Shown piece by piece: positions 46,620 through 58,157 of a stretch of 64,000 bases of DNA. The stretch's first letter is position 1, and every line of letters starts with the position of its first letter. The notes below the pieces were generated by a model. The model did no database searches. It was not told the DNA's origin and was given only the letters and a program-made list of their open reading frames with translations. The position numbers were made by a program, and so were the translations under genes. Origin of the DNA: Paragonimus westermani (Eukaryota; Platyhelminthes; Trematoda; Plagiorchiida; Troglotrematidae); contig QNGE01002976.1 of NCBI GenBank assembly GCA_008508345.1, positions 33,399-97,398 on the forward strand, read 5' to 3'.

Positions 46620-48000
46620 ATGCGAATTAATGTTGGAGCCTTCATCGTTCGCACTTTAAAACATGAATCAATAGGCTGCTCTCGCACGAACGTTAGACTC
46701 TCATTTTGAGGTCTGCTGTGTCTCAGAGACTAGAATCCAGAATAGTGGTCAACGTATGGAACTAACAGCACCCGCATTGCCTACCCGAAACTAGTTATGC
46801 AATTCAGGTGACTCCACGGCCGTCGTTACCGGTCAGGCTGGAGTCGGTGTAGTTCTTAGCACGACGGCCGCAGCCACATCAGTAGATTAGATTCTTCTTA
46901 ACGGTGGACTTTGTGCTGTCCGCTTGGTAGGTTCTGTTGAGGCCAACACTGGACGCAAGACTGATAAATCTATTCATTGTCTCTGCTTACTCTCCCACTG
47001 ACTATAGTGACGTCAACGTTAAGGAGGCGTTTTACTCGGTTCTGGCCGCCCTCCTTCGGTCGATGAGTGGTTCTGATGGTCATTCTGGACAGGGATATGA
47101 ATGCCCAGGTCGACCGACTTGGTAAGGCCGAATCTCGTCTAGGTGGCACGTTTGGGATAGCTTCACACCGCTAAGATAACGGCGGCAATTGTTGTAGTTG
47201 TGCGCTGAGCACAAGCCATTGTTAGCCAGTACTAGTTTTAGGTATCGTGCATGTCATTGCTTTACTTGGCGCTCACCTTCTTCGAATCAGACCTGGTCTC
47301 AGATAGACCACAGAGCCGTTAGTTATAGGTGGTGGGGTTCCATTCAAGACTGTCGTTCTTTTTGCAGCACGTGCTTGGATTCAGATCATGCGCTAGTACG
47401 TTGTCGTTTTGTTCTTACTTTTGGTGGGCAACGACTCCACTGACAGCAAAGACTGGCTGCTGAGACACTGGCTTCACCATCGATAAACAAAAATTACTGG
47501 ACCAGCTTAGAAAGCTGCCATCCGGAGACTTAAATCTCACAGGCCATTCGTGAAGCATACAGTATGGGGGTACATGGGGTGAACAGACATTATCCGTAGA
47601 AAACTGAAACGTAGTCTAAAGGCTTATCACGAGACTTGATTAGTGGAAAATTGTAAGGAAATCGAAGTCGCTTTTGCTTCAGGGAACACTGGCAAACTTT
47701 AAGCTGATTCATGCTACTAGCCTCAGGCGACCGTGTCAGTGTTAAGTATGCCAGCCGGTCGTCTGTCACACCAGACGCTCTTTCCGACACTGTGGCCGAC
47801 TAGCGTCAGGTACGAGGCAGATAGATGAAGACCTGGTGTAGAGAAATGCAGTCATTCACCGGAGTTAGCCACCATAGGTCGGGATCGTCTCCCGCGCTGG
47901 GCACCGCGCGACTCGCATAGTCGGTAGCTGGAGGCGCTAGGTGAGTTGGTGACTAATCGGGCTCAGCGGCGTGAGTGTGGTCTTTGTTTGGCCTAGTTTT
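46620..48000 (+). mobile_element. APE-type LINE, left copy, reverse transcriptase deleted
   Basis: The endonuclease domain starts with VGAFIVRTL (the family G-A-F-N-V-R-T-L) near 46620 and continues in shifting frames through VVLST, VSAYSPTDYSDVNVKEAFYS (around 46980) and QIDHRAVSYRWWGSIQDCRS to TCLDSDHALVR (around 47400), the catalytic S-D-H end of this nuclease. A linker follows (KLIHAT near 47700). The sequence then jumps, at about 47745, straight to the 3' tail of the same ORF (MPAGRLSHQTLF, then DRLPRWAPRDSH and ALGELVTNRAQRREC up to about 47990). The whole reverse transcriptase is missing. Stops and frameshifts are frequent, so it is dead. Compared with the right copy it also lacks about 70 bp near 47590. 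Confidence 0.85.
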
Positions 48001-48079
48001 TTGTGAAGTAGATGCACCTTAGTGACACAGGGCAGTGAAAACCGTAAGGAAGCTGTTCTACTGATGATGCATCACTCAC

Positions 48080-48274
48080 TCAGCGGTTTCTTTGCAAGGT
48101 GTAGGGACCTGGATGCCGAATGTTTGAATACGGACGTAGCTATTTTTGGTAGTGAGGTACCTCCCCGTCCCCTTGATGTTTTCTTCCCTGTCCTTCTACA
48201 AGGTTTGCTCTTTTTCATCTTTATGGTTATGTGGCTATTAATGTCAGTGGTTCACACTTATGTATTTCTGTCTG
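48080..48274 (+). repeat. Interspersed repeat, copy 2 (pair with 32.0 kb)
   Basis: Blocks matching 32042-32232 in the same order (see that entry). It lies just downstream of the LINE tail, which raises the possibility that it belongs to a larger composite, but the 32-kb copy has no LINE next to it. Confidence 0.5.
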
Positions 48275-51200
48275 TGATGATGATTATGTCGATCTAGCCC
48301 ACCTGATTCGTTTTCACACGTTTGTACGCCAGTTCCTCGAAAAGATTGTGTCGCAAGACGAGCAATGTACACTCGTCAGTGACCTTCATCGTCGCCATCT
48401 TTGTGCACTTCTCCGGTCTTCACGACCATCCTCAGCCGTCGTGACAACTGTGGTTGTCATCCTAACAACACGCCTACTCTGCACTGTCTGGTCCATTCTT
48501 TTGACCTTGGTTTGTTGCTAGTCCTAAACCCTATGAACACGAACGGGCTTGTGACCATGTTGTCTTTGGGCTGAGCAACATAGAGAAGCTGTGTGAAGGC
48601 CAATCTCTTCCCGATGTTCATGCGGTAGCTTCAGGTGGATGGGTTGGCTGTATACTCCGTATTCTGTTGTTCATTATCGTTTACCGTCGTTCTGTTTACT
48701 CGCTCGTGGGCCGTAGATCTAGTTACAACTTCAGAACATTGTCTACCACAAACATATGATCGGTACCGCCAAAGTTATTCGTTAAATGGGGCTTTGTTGC
48801 AACTGACATCGGCGAAGCGGGTTTACCGTATAATTACCAGAACGAATAACACGTTTGGATTGCTGTGATTACAGAGGCACTAGGCAGGTCAGAGTGACAG
48901 TTCTCGTTCTCAGTTGCCCATCAATTTTGCAAAAGCCCTACCCCCAACAGAAGTTAAGGGGCAGAGCAGGGAATTTTGATGGAGACCTGCCTTCGTATGC
49001 TTTTGCTCAGAAATCTTATTGAATGTCTTCAGTTTTATTATGATGAACAACCAAATAAAATTTAGGCCAGAATGTCGTCTCGGAAAAGTGTACGATGGCG
49101 GACTCTCAGTAAACATGACCAACATTGCTATTTGTCACTTGGTATAACATCGGGGCTTCAAAAATTACACTAGACTAGGCATGAAAACACTCCCCCACTA
49201 CCAACCTCCGGGATATGATCTGATCTTACCGACGATCAGGAATCAGGAGAGTAGCATCAGGGTATCAAACATCGAGTGCCACGCAGCAGAATAACGCAAT
49301 AGGATTCCGAACGGTGAGATTCGATCGGTAACGAGAACAGTAGTCAAAACGGGTTTAGTGACTGTGGGCGCTGGGTGTTTGCGTGATTCAAAGGTATTGC
49401 CGTAGGCCGCGAGGTTGTTAGCACCATTCAGATGAAGNTATTCCAGGCTGCTGTGCTTAGGAATAAACTATTCTTGATGGAAAGCCACTATTATCCAGGA
49501 AGGGTTTTATAGTAGTCGAACTGGTGGAACTAACAAGTTTTTAACCAACTCGGATCCATTGCAAATGTCTACGCGGTAGACACAGAAGATCGGGAGCTGC
49601 GGATACAGTCATAAATTTATTCTGAGCCACAAGTACTGTTGTAGATAACAATAAGTGAAACAGTTGGTCAGACGATATGAAACACACTCTCTTTTAGTTG
49701 TGTGAATAGCGGCGTGCTGACCTGATTAACGGATGCTTCACCACCAGTATGCGAATAGTCATGACAACTATGATGTATCAAGAAGCCATCCAACAAAGCA
49801 CGATTCTTGCTGTCCAACTTGCATGTTTCCACACCACGGGCGCGCTTGCTTTTATGAATCGTAATTCCAGTCCACAAGACTGCGACGACTTCCCCCCACA
49901 GGTCCTATGCACTTTGGCCCTGTTTGTGTGTTTGGCTTAAGCCCTTTGTTGTGGGTTTTCTGTCTGCTATTCCTCGTCCGCTGGTCCGATCTCGTTGGCT
50001 GATGGTCCGTCCGGTTGCCCACATTTTTCACAATCCACTTGCTGTGGGCACTTTGTCATTTTTTACGGCGGTGCTGAGACATTCCATTGAGTGTTGGAAT
50101 AATCGCGCCTCCGATTTGGTCAACAATCACATGGACTGGCTGGAGTACTGCCGTTACGTTGTCTGTAAACAGCTGACCTGACAACCTGGATTACATAAAT
50201 TTGCATTGTTGATAAATGCTCCGGCGTAGACTAGATACATGGTTCGATGACGTGAACCAGAAACCATATAGTGCGTATGTGGGCCAAATTATAAGATGTG
50301 CATAAACCATGTGACTTTATAAGTGGTTCACTCTCACGTTTGCCGCTCACCTCTAGTCGCTGAATCAAATTATTTGAGAAAGCCCAGTATGAATGAAATG
50401 CGGATGTCTGGTATATAAAGTTTCGATAGATTCGTATGTCTGAGGAACTTTTGTAAGGATGGATGTATGAGTCCTTCATAATCTTCAGTTCCGGAAAATG
50501 GTGGTTGCAGAAAGAGATCAGTGTAGATATAGCTTCAAAACCTTCCGGGGATCGCACTGACACTTTTCACTTCGATATTAACATCCATTATGTTTGGGCA
50601 CAAGTAGCCTCAGGGACAAAAGGTTGCGTTGCCTTTAAGAATAAGAACATCAGTGTTGACAACCCAGTTGACCTTGAGAGTACGAGGTTCTAGGATCATC
50701 GCGATATTTTTGTTTCACAATTTTCTGTTGAGTAATGTAATTGTGACACTGTGTCATTTAAATCTGGCGGAAAGCGTAATACGGCATAACTAGAATTCGC
50801 GTGGAACATCTTCGTGACGTCGGCATTTTAATCCCTCTGTTAGCTTTAGTTTGCCACTGAAGCCGCGGTGTTTCGTAGATAACACGAGAACCCAAAGTTG
50901 CATCTTTCTAGCAGGTTGGGGCGAAAATAGCATGGAAATGTTTCGTGATCATGTCCGTGATGTAGTATTCGTCCGGAAGTGTCGTGAACAGGCACCGCCT
51001 TGTGTGTTGCAGAGTGCTTCACGTTATGTTCAGTATGGTTCCTACTGCCAGCTGAAAACTGTTCGATAGCGTGGTGGTGGTAGAGTTAAAACAAAGGATC
51101 GCGAAGAGCATATTGTAGAACTGAAATTCTCGATGATAGAAAAAATCCAATGCGCGATTTAGAGGCTATGATATTGAAAACGGGATATCCAGATTGCGCT

Positions 51201-51603
51201 TGAAGCCGGACCAGTTGGTGTGTTAGACGTGCTTCTGGGCTGCCGAGGCCGATTCCCAACGATCAATCTAATCACTTCATCGCAGGCCTTGTGCTTTTTG
51301 AGGGGAGGGACAGCGTATAGACATATTTGGTGAGTCAATTTCGGTGGTTCGGAAACTCCTGAGATTCTATTCACAACTGAGGTTTTAGTGGCGTTGCTGT
51401 CACTTTATGGAATTTACTGAATAGGTACCTTGTCGCAGTTTTTGGTAAGAGTCTTCTGCAGCTAGATGATGTACCTTGCAATTCGGATGTTGGTGTTGGG
51501 AAAACAGACGCCATGATTGTCCTCTCTGCTTTCGGGGGATTAGCCATTAAGACGTATGGTACCATTTTAAGATGGATAATCCGGAGCTTCTATTAGTTCT
51601 TGA

Positions 51604-51839
51604 TCATCAGGACAGCAAGAAGACCTACATTGCTGGATGCAAACATTTCGTTTATTCCCATCAGTCGGCTACATAAAACATTCGATTATATAGGTTAAGC
51701 GCGTAGCGTCAAAACAGTGAAGTCAACGAACTTCACATATTTGCTTAATCTATAACCGAATGTTTTATGTAACCGATTGATGAGAATAAACGAAATGCCC
51801 GCATCTCGCAATGTATGTCTTCTTGCTGTCCTGATAAAC
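51604..51839. mobile_element. Foldback MITE-like palindrome
   Basis: Arms 51604-51700 and 51743-51839 are imperfect reverse complements (about 85% by eye) around a 42-base loop. Shared blocks are atcaggacagcaagaagac at the outer ends, catttcgtttattc in the middle and acataaaacattcg near the loop. There is no coding capacity. This is the shape of a miniature inverted-repeat or foldback element. A target-site duplication was not clear. Confidence 0.75.
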
Positions 51840-54800
51840 TAGATACAGGGAACTCAGTGTTTCAAAGTTCTTGATCAAGCAGATTTTGAGCGAACAACAT
51901 TACGGATGTTACAATCTGATTGCCAAAGCGTTTTCCGACAAGTCTGACGATAAGATACTGTCCGCGTGTACAAAATAGTCCAAATGAACACCAGACTTGC
52001 TTAGAACAAAGGTAGTTTAATGGGAGAGTGACTGTGGCTCGCTTGGGGTCAACTTTAATCAGAAATGAGATGGAATGTTTGCTTGACGGACATTTATCCC
52101 AATAAAAACTCACTATCTTCGAATTATGATTTTTCAGATTTGTAACCTGAACCCGTAACCTGAACTTGTACTGTTGGGTGAAATGTGGAAGAAGACTGTG
52201 CTTATTCGAGATTCATGCGTCGCGTGTTTGAAAGATTTATGTTTCTCCCTGTTTTTGAACGAAATGTTGCGATATGTTGTGAGCATGTGTGTACTTGATT
52301 AAGCTACGTCATCACGGAGCCGCTCACAGGAAGTAGAGAGTAATGATTAAAAATCTTTACATGAAAGCGCCTTACGCCCACCGAACCGAATGGAAATTGA
52401 CATCAGTATAAAGAACATCTTTAGTGCGACTGTCATTCTGCCAGTGTTGAGCTGTGCAGTATATTTTCTATTGGTCAATATCAGGTTGAAGTAGCTCCTA
52501 ATGACTTCGTTCTGAAGCGATGTATGTTGGCAGATGATGTTGTGAGGTCGTGCACAGCTGCTTTCAGAATACTGGCAGCTTTTATGACGTTAATCACGGA
52601 GACAGGACCGATGGGAGTTTATCCACAAAGTGCCTCTCCCCATGGGAGATAGGTGGTAATGATCGCCCGACAGTCAAGGGTTGAACTCCAGTAATCCATA
52701 AACCACATGACCTCTGTTAATTATCAACAAAACCAGTTTTCCATATACCACGGAGTGCCGTTACTGATGAAACACACTTCCACCGGTTGAACGAGCTTCG
52801 TTTGTGTTCGATATAGGGTTGGCGCTGGGTGAAACTTTTCTTGATCTGCGTGATGCTTTGATGCCAATATCGTGGTCTCTATGTAGTGGAGAATTATCTT
52901 TCGCAGATTTGATTCATGGTCTCACTTAAGCTGTTCACTTGAGATAGTCTCAATTCAGCCGGCTCTTAAACAAAATCGCTGCAAAACAAACTGTAAATGA
53001 CAAGTTGGTCATTATTCCAGCTGCATTGCAGCTGACTTGACGTCGTTGTGATGAATACCATACGGTTGGACACGTTGTCTAATGAGCACACACCCCAGTA
53101 GGCCGACCGGTCGTTGATGTTCAGAACCATAGCATTTGGGAACTGAGAGAAGGAGCTTGTGAGGATTGTATTCAGAAACACTACATGTGTTATGCGTTTG
53201 CTCGTACAACTCACAGTTAACACATGCATCAAAGGAACGTGAGTTGGGATTATGTGCATACCGAATAGATTTTTTGTTATGGTTTACTGTGCAACAGGCA
53301 CAAAAGATGGCATTATTGTGTAGTAAATAATACCCCCGTACATATGCTTCCCTATGTATGAATGTGGTTCATTCTTTGCAATATGTTTTATTAGACAAGT
53401 TAATCTCTAGTCTTATTCTAAACGTGATTGAGAATCTCTGATGCCTACTCGTTAGAAATATGTTCGGATGCTAGGGCTGCGTCCATGTGGCAGAATTGAG
53501 GAATACTTAAAGGGAAGAGTGAAATAATTCGGGTCCAAACAATCATTAGTAGCATGCGAAAAAAATGCCGTGTGGTATTCACAGTTGATCACAAAATACG
53601 ATAGCATTCGGCTATGTATGGTAGCAAAATTCTGTGTACTGGGTTGTTCTGTAGTTTTTTGTAGAGTGCATAACTTTCCGCCCGAATGATTAAATGGGAA
53701 ACGGAAGCCACGTGATTGAAATATCAGATGCAGTTAGTCTGAAGGAAATTTGAACCGGTAGCTTTTATTAGTAGGGCCAAATGGAGGAAAATCTTTACTG
53801 GCAGGATCAATCCAGTAACTAATTGTGCTTGTAGAGGAAACATCGGATACACAATGTTCATCAAACAGTTTTTTCAGCGGACGATCATTAGCCGTTAAAG
53901 TCTTATCACCAAGCGCATGTATGGAACGATTCTTATTCCAAGTGGAATTAAAGCAAACGTAAGAATCAGTTGGTTTTGAGGGAATACCGTCTGTGGGTAA
54001 TGGAGGCTTCGAGATGGCAATCCGTTTGTTGGGTGTCACTTACCAGGAGGAGGTGGTGGATAATGGACAGATTAGCTAATCATTCATTACAGAGAGTAAG
54101 TGTGTCATCCAACTAAAGAAGAGCTGTACCCAATAGAGTATTTACTGTTGAACGTAGAAACTATTATTAGTTTAAGGATAAGTAAGAAGACCTCGACATT
54201 TCGGGCAAAGGTAAATTTGATAAAACACCTCTGGAGAAAAGTATGGACGAGGACAGTTTAGTAAATTTCAGCTAATCAGAATCTGATTTAGAAACAGCAT
54301 AACTTTTAATTGGAGGTAGCTGTGCTTCTAATTGTGTACGGGCCGAAATCTACTCATCCCGAATGAACTAAGGAATCTATTGTTCTGTTTTTTTACATCT
54401 TGCTACCGACGGATTGTGCAACCTTTTCTGAGTATCACCCTTCTGTTTGGTAACGATTTCAATCGGGTTAACATCAAGTGCATCATCATCAAGTGCAGCA
54501 TGCTCACTACTGTTTATCAACAGTCAGTGATAGGCTGAAATGTGGAAAAAGACTACTGCGTTAAGATTTTATCACAGATAATTAGATGATGGCGTATGCA
54601 CATATAGAAGTGTGGCTAGCGATGCAACCGTAGCATAAACATCTCAACTTTTGATGGCACTGATTCAGTCCATATATGAACCGTCGTCTGCTCAAGTGGA
54701 ATGGCGGAATAAAAGTTATAGCAACACCCGTGATTCGAATTACGGGGGATTTCAATAAATTTAGCACTGGTGAACAAAAAATGGCCCTAGTGGCCTCCAG

Positions 54801-55195
54801 CGCTCACCGCATATAAACCACAAAGCACGTGCATAGAAGTGGACGGAAGAGCTAGTTATGGGGGTTTAGCACTGGTTAGCCAGTTGATACTTTACATCAA
54901 GAAACCACTGCTCTTGCAGTCGGTTCTCTGCAATTTCGCTGATGCTTATTTGCTGTTCGGCACTTTTAAATATATTACCGCATTTGATTACAATCCTTTG
55001 TACGACTAGTCGCATTGCATACGTACTGGATGAATTGTCAACATTTTGCTTGACTGAAGATCATACATCAAGCACCGCACACAGCTAGACAAAAATGAAA
55101 GATCGAAATCAATAAGAATTCTCTTTGATGGAATCAAGCTTTTCATTTCTATATCAGAAATTTCTTTTAGAACACTTTCAGTTGGTCTGAGTATT

Positions 55196-55196
55196 G

Positions 55197-55276
<80 letters not shown>

Positions 55277-55404
55277 GTCACCATCATCATCATCATCGTC
55301 ACCATCATTATAGTCATCATCATCATCACCATCATCAACATCCTCATCATTATCATCATCACCATCACCATCATCAACATCATCAACATCATCATCATCT
55401 TCGC
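55196..55404. repeat. Imperfect (CAT)n/(ATG)n microsatellite
   Basis: About 205 bp of tcatcatcatcat units with occasional acc, gtc, tta and aac variants. On the minus strand it makes a spurious poly-Met open frame (55006-55431). The interruptions indicate an old, slowly mutating array. Confidence 0.97.
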
Positions 55405-55688
55405 AGTTAGCAATACATCAGTGGGAGCCACTAATGCTTAACCACCACACAAACATGAAAAAGAAGAAAGCAAATCCTGAATAGAAAAGGAGAGAAAGAG
55501 GAGGACGGGAAAGGACCTAATTACCAAAAATAGCTACATCCACATCCAAACATTCAGCATCGAGCCGCCTACACTTTGAAAACAAGCAACCGAGCTGCAA
55601 TGAAAGTTAGACGTCATCAGCAGAACAGCTTCCGCACGGCTTTCACCTATTTCACAGAAAACTCGGCCAACCAACGACAACATTCACG

Positions 55689-55775
55689 CTACTGAGCTTG
55701 GTTAGTCGCCATCTCACCGATCGTCTGCAGCCACGGACTCCGTGAATCGCGATGGCCCCAGCCTGGGAGATGAAC
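55689..55775 (-). pseudogene. LINE ORF C-terminal tail fragment
   Basis: The minus strand reads VHLPGWGHRDSRSPWLQTIG, then EMATNQAQ-stop. This is the same tail found at the end of the left LINE copy (RLPRWAPRDSH...ALGELVTNRAQ). About 29 codons are recognisable and upstream homology is lost quickly. It shows a third insertion of the same LINE family in the spacer. Confidence 0.65.
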
Positions 55776-57169
55776 CTGATCCACAGTGACTACTTCCTTA
55801 GTGAACGAATTCATTTCGCCACGCCATCCCCGAATGACTCGCCTTCGGTTCAACACCACGGGTGTTCTCCCAGTCAACTTCTCGTGGCGAAATGTCTACT
55901 CGCCAGTACGCCTTCCGCGTTCTGGATGGTTTTTAACTGTTGACGGTCACGGAGTTCTGCTGAGTAAAGTTAAATGATGGCCGGATAAGTTGGTGATAAT
56001 GAGTAAGCATCACGCAGTAGGTAAGTAGCGAGAAGTGATCTCAGGTTGAAACGACGACGTAATCCGTTAATTCTGGGTAATCGGGCTTCTGGTTGCGGTG
56101 ATGGTGGACGATAAAACCATACCACTGATGAGTGGTTTGGTGGAAGTAAGTACTGGGGTAAGGAAGTAGTTGGGAAAAATAATTGACAATAAATGGCTTG
56201 TTACATACACGACTTCCATTATTGGGACCTGTTGTGCCTCAGATCCATCACTGTGTGTAATTGATTGTTAATGCTGTATCATTGACACACTCTATCTGAT
56301 GTCAACTCACCGAATAAAACATTCAAGGTTGGCGTTCGCAACACAAACAGTGCATATGTAAATATGCTACGATTTGTAAGCGAGTGTCAGCTAACGGACG
56401 CAAAATGTCGGTGTCCATTTTTAGTTCAACAGGCTGAGTCAGACAGTGTGGCGCTGATGGAGAAACAGATTACATATGAGTACTGTAATTTTATTGTGTG
56501 GGTTTATCACTCCGGAGCAAAACAATGTCATTGTTTGTAGACAACAAATTGTGTGCCTCCGCTTCTCTCAAAATTAAGTTATTTTCGTGAAGTAAGCCTA
56601 ATTGTGATTCTGTTTCAGATTGACTGGTAACACGGTCGATTCGTAGCTGAATGCTCGATTATAAAAAAAGGTGTCTATACTTTGGAAAATAGTTTTCAAT
56701 TTGTTATATGCATTGCTCAATCAAACATCGCAACGAGCGCAATGGACTGCGTTTTCATCAGATATCCGTCCACAAACCGGATACCAGCATAGCAGATTTG
56801 TTAAGTTGGAATTCTCTTCTGAAGAAATGTTATTGCAAATTTTTGCACGAGGTTGTTTCTGTTTGCCTAACCTACAGATTACTGCGGGGGATTGTAAGCT
56901 TCCTGTAAAACTACAAGCGGACTGAGGCCACGTTCCACTACTGCACGCTTCTGTGATATCTGATGGCCAAAGTCAGGAACTCAGCAATCGAGTCCACACT
57001 CAACCTTTTCTTTTAACTCCTTCTCACTAAATTTGGTGTAAATATTCTTGAAGAACGGTCGTTCCACTTTATCCGTACAAGAGTTTACAAAAACGGAAAT
57101 ATGCAAAAGAAATTCTTTATAAATAGTAGAAGATTTTTGGATTTTCACTCAAACGGGACATCACCCACA

Positions 57170-57455
57170 GTCGCTCTCAGATGACGCATTCCCATAGACT
57201 ATCCCAGTCAGCCCTTTCGAAAAGAACCACCAGACCTGAATTTCGCTCTGGTTAGAGCTCGTCAGTAGTGCATATCCTTGCCACTGTCGGCAGTAGAACT
57301 CCGGTCACGCTTTCATGAGGTGATCGTGTTGACCACTGCGCCACTGACCTGACATTAAGCACGACTGAATCATCGTATGCAGACTCTCAGCTCTATTCGG
57401 TTGTGAGTAATGCTCGGACTTCATGATTGCCCCGAGAGGAGACACAGTAACTGTT
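57170..57455 (-). repeat. SINE-like repeat, best-preserved reverse copy
   Basis: On the minus strand this copy reads cagttactgtgtctcctctc, later tggcgcagtggtcaacacga, then cggagttctactgccgacag and tcttttcgaaagggctgact. The tggcgcagtgg is a full A-box match, and ggagttctactgcc about 30 bases on is a weak B-box. This suggests an RNA polymerase III-derived SINE. The LINE fragment on the plus strand begins directly at its upper end. Confidence 0.65.
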
Positions 57456-58156
57456 TGAATCCTTTGAGATCATTCTATGTCCACTCTGCAAACAGGTTGA
57501 GGATCCGTGGACGATTGTCTTTGGCGCTGAACACCTCTTGTGGTGTTCGTCAGAGGTTTCCGATCTCCTCCTTCCTGTTCAATTTTGTCATGGACTTCGT
57601 GCTGTACTTCTTCCTGGCGGTAAGTTCACTGACATGGAGTGTGCGGCTGACATTGTCTTACTTAGCTCCTCTGCGGAGACATGCAGACTATGCTGAACAA
57701 GGTGAACGAACAGGCTGGTCTGTGCCGAATACAGTTTCTACCTGCAAATTACAAAGTGCTGCTTCGAAACTGGGACATTCTCACACGCAACGTTTTTATT
57801 GTAGGCAATCCACCTAAGACTGTGGATACTTTCTCGTCTGTTTGTAATACTGCCGGTGAGATATTAAGGCGGTTAACAAAGCCATTATTTGCCCTTGTCA
57901 AACTGCGTGATCCGTGATATCGAAAGAATGTCCGGTTGTCGCTGAAAGAAAAGGTATATAACGCTTATGTGCATGTTTTACTCTATGGTTCGGAAACTTT
58001 GCAACAGACTTGTGTTTGGCCATCGTCATCCCCGCCAGTTGGGTCATGTCAATTGTACTGACGGCGTGTGTAATACGGACATTCGCCGGCGCGTATTTCG
58101 AAACGATCAGGATCGATTGGTCAACTGCTCACTTTGCACAACCGCTGATGGTTAGG
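57455..58156 (+). mobile_element. LINE fragment on plus strand: RT motif B to C-terminal region
   Basis: In three shifting frames it reads LRSFYVHSANRLRIRG, GVRQRFPISSFLFNFVMDF (RT motif B, G-V-R-Q-G-C-P-(I/L)-S-P-F-L-F-N), then the thumb (LNKVNEQAGLCRIQFLPANY and KVLLRNWDI), KEKVYNAYVHVLLYGSETL, NTDIRRRVF and finally IGQLLTLHNR followed by WLG. The catalytic Y-A-D-D box is damaged by frameshift near 57690. The fragment stops exactly at the N at 58157. It is related to, but different from, the LINE copies bordering the arms. Confidence 0.82.
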
Positions 58157-58157
58157 N

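Larger units (their letters stand above)
43538..47123 (+). repeat. Giant inverted repeat, left arm
   Basis: Its reverse complement is found at 60415-64000; paired positions sum to 107538. In the stretches compared only a few substitutions were seen (44337 C/G, 44417 G/A, 44445 G/C), so identity is above 99.5%. Open frames of 60 to 185 codons recur with identical translation in both arms. The arm starts at the partner of the last base of the window, so it may be longer. Contents: exon-like segments at 43.7, 44.3 and 45.2 kb, a TA microsatellite (44.63 kb) and the 5' third of a LINE (from 46620). Confidence 0.92.
48300..57170. other. Spacer of the inverted repeat, mostly unrecognised
   Basis: About 9 kb with scattered short open frames and one N (49438). 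Frames with protein-like composition but no recognised domain lie at 50463-50693 and 50851-51069 (plus), 50231-50563, 52966-53259 and 53734-54039 (minus; the last is Ser/Thr-rich). A foldback MITE (51.6 kb), a CAT/ATG microsatellite (55.2 kb) and a LINE tail (55.7 kb) are listed separately. No SLC26 membrane exon was found here despite a search. Confidence 0.5.

Noticed and set aside
52095..52200. Minus-strand 19-codon segment with good acceptor and gtgagt donor
   Set aside because: Built from a short internal direct repeat, and its basic sequence matches no SLC26 region, so it was not called an exon.
55006..55431. 141-codon minus-strand open frame rich in Met
   Set aside because: It is the (ATG)n reading of the microsatellite and has no protein-like sequence outside the array.
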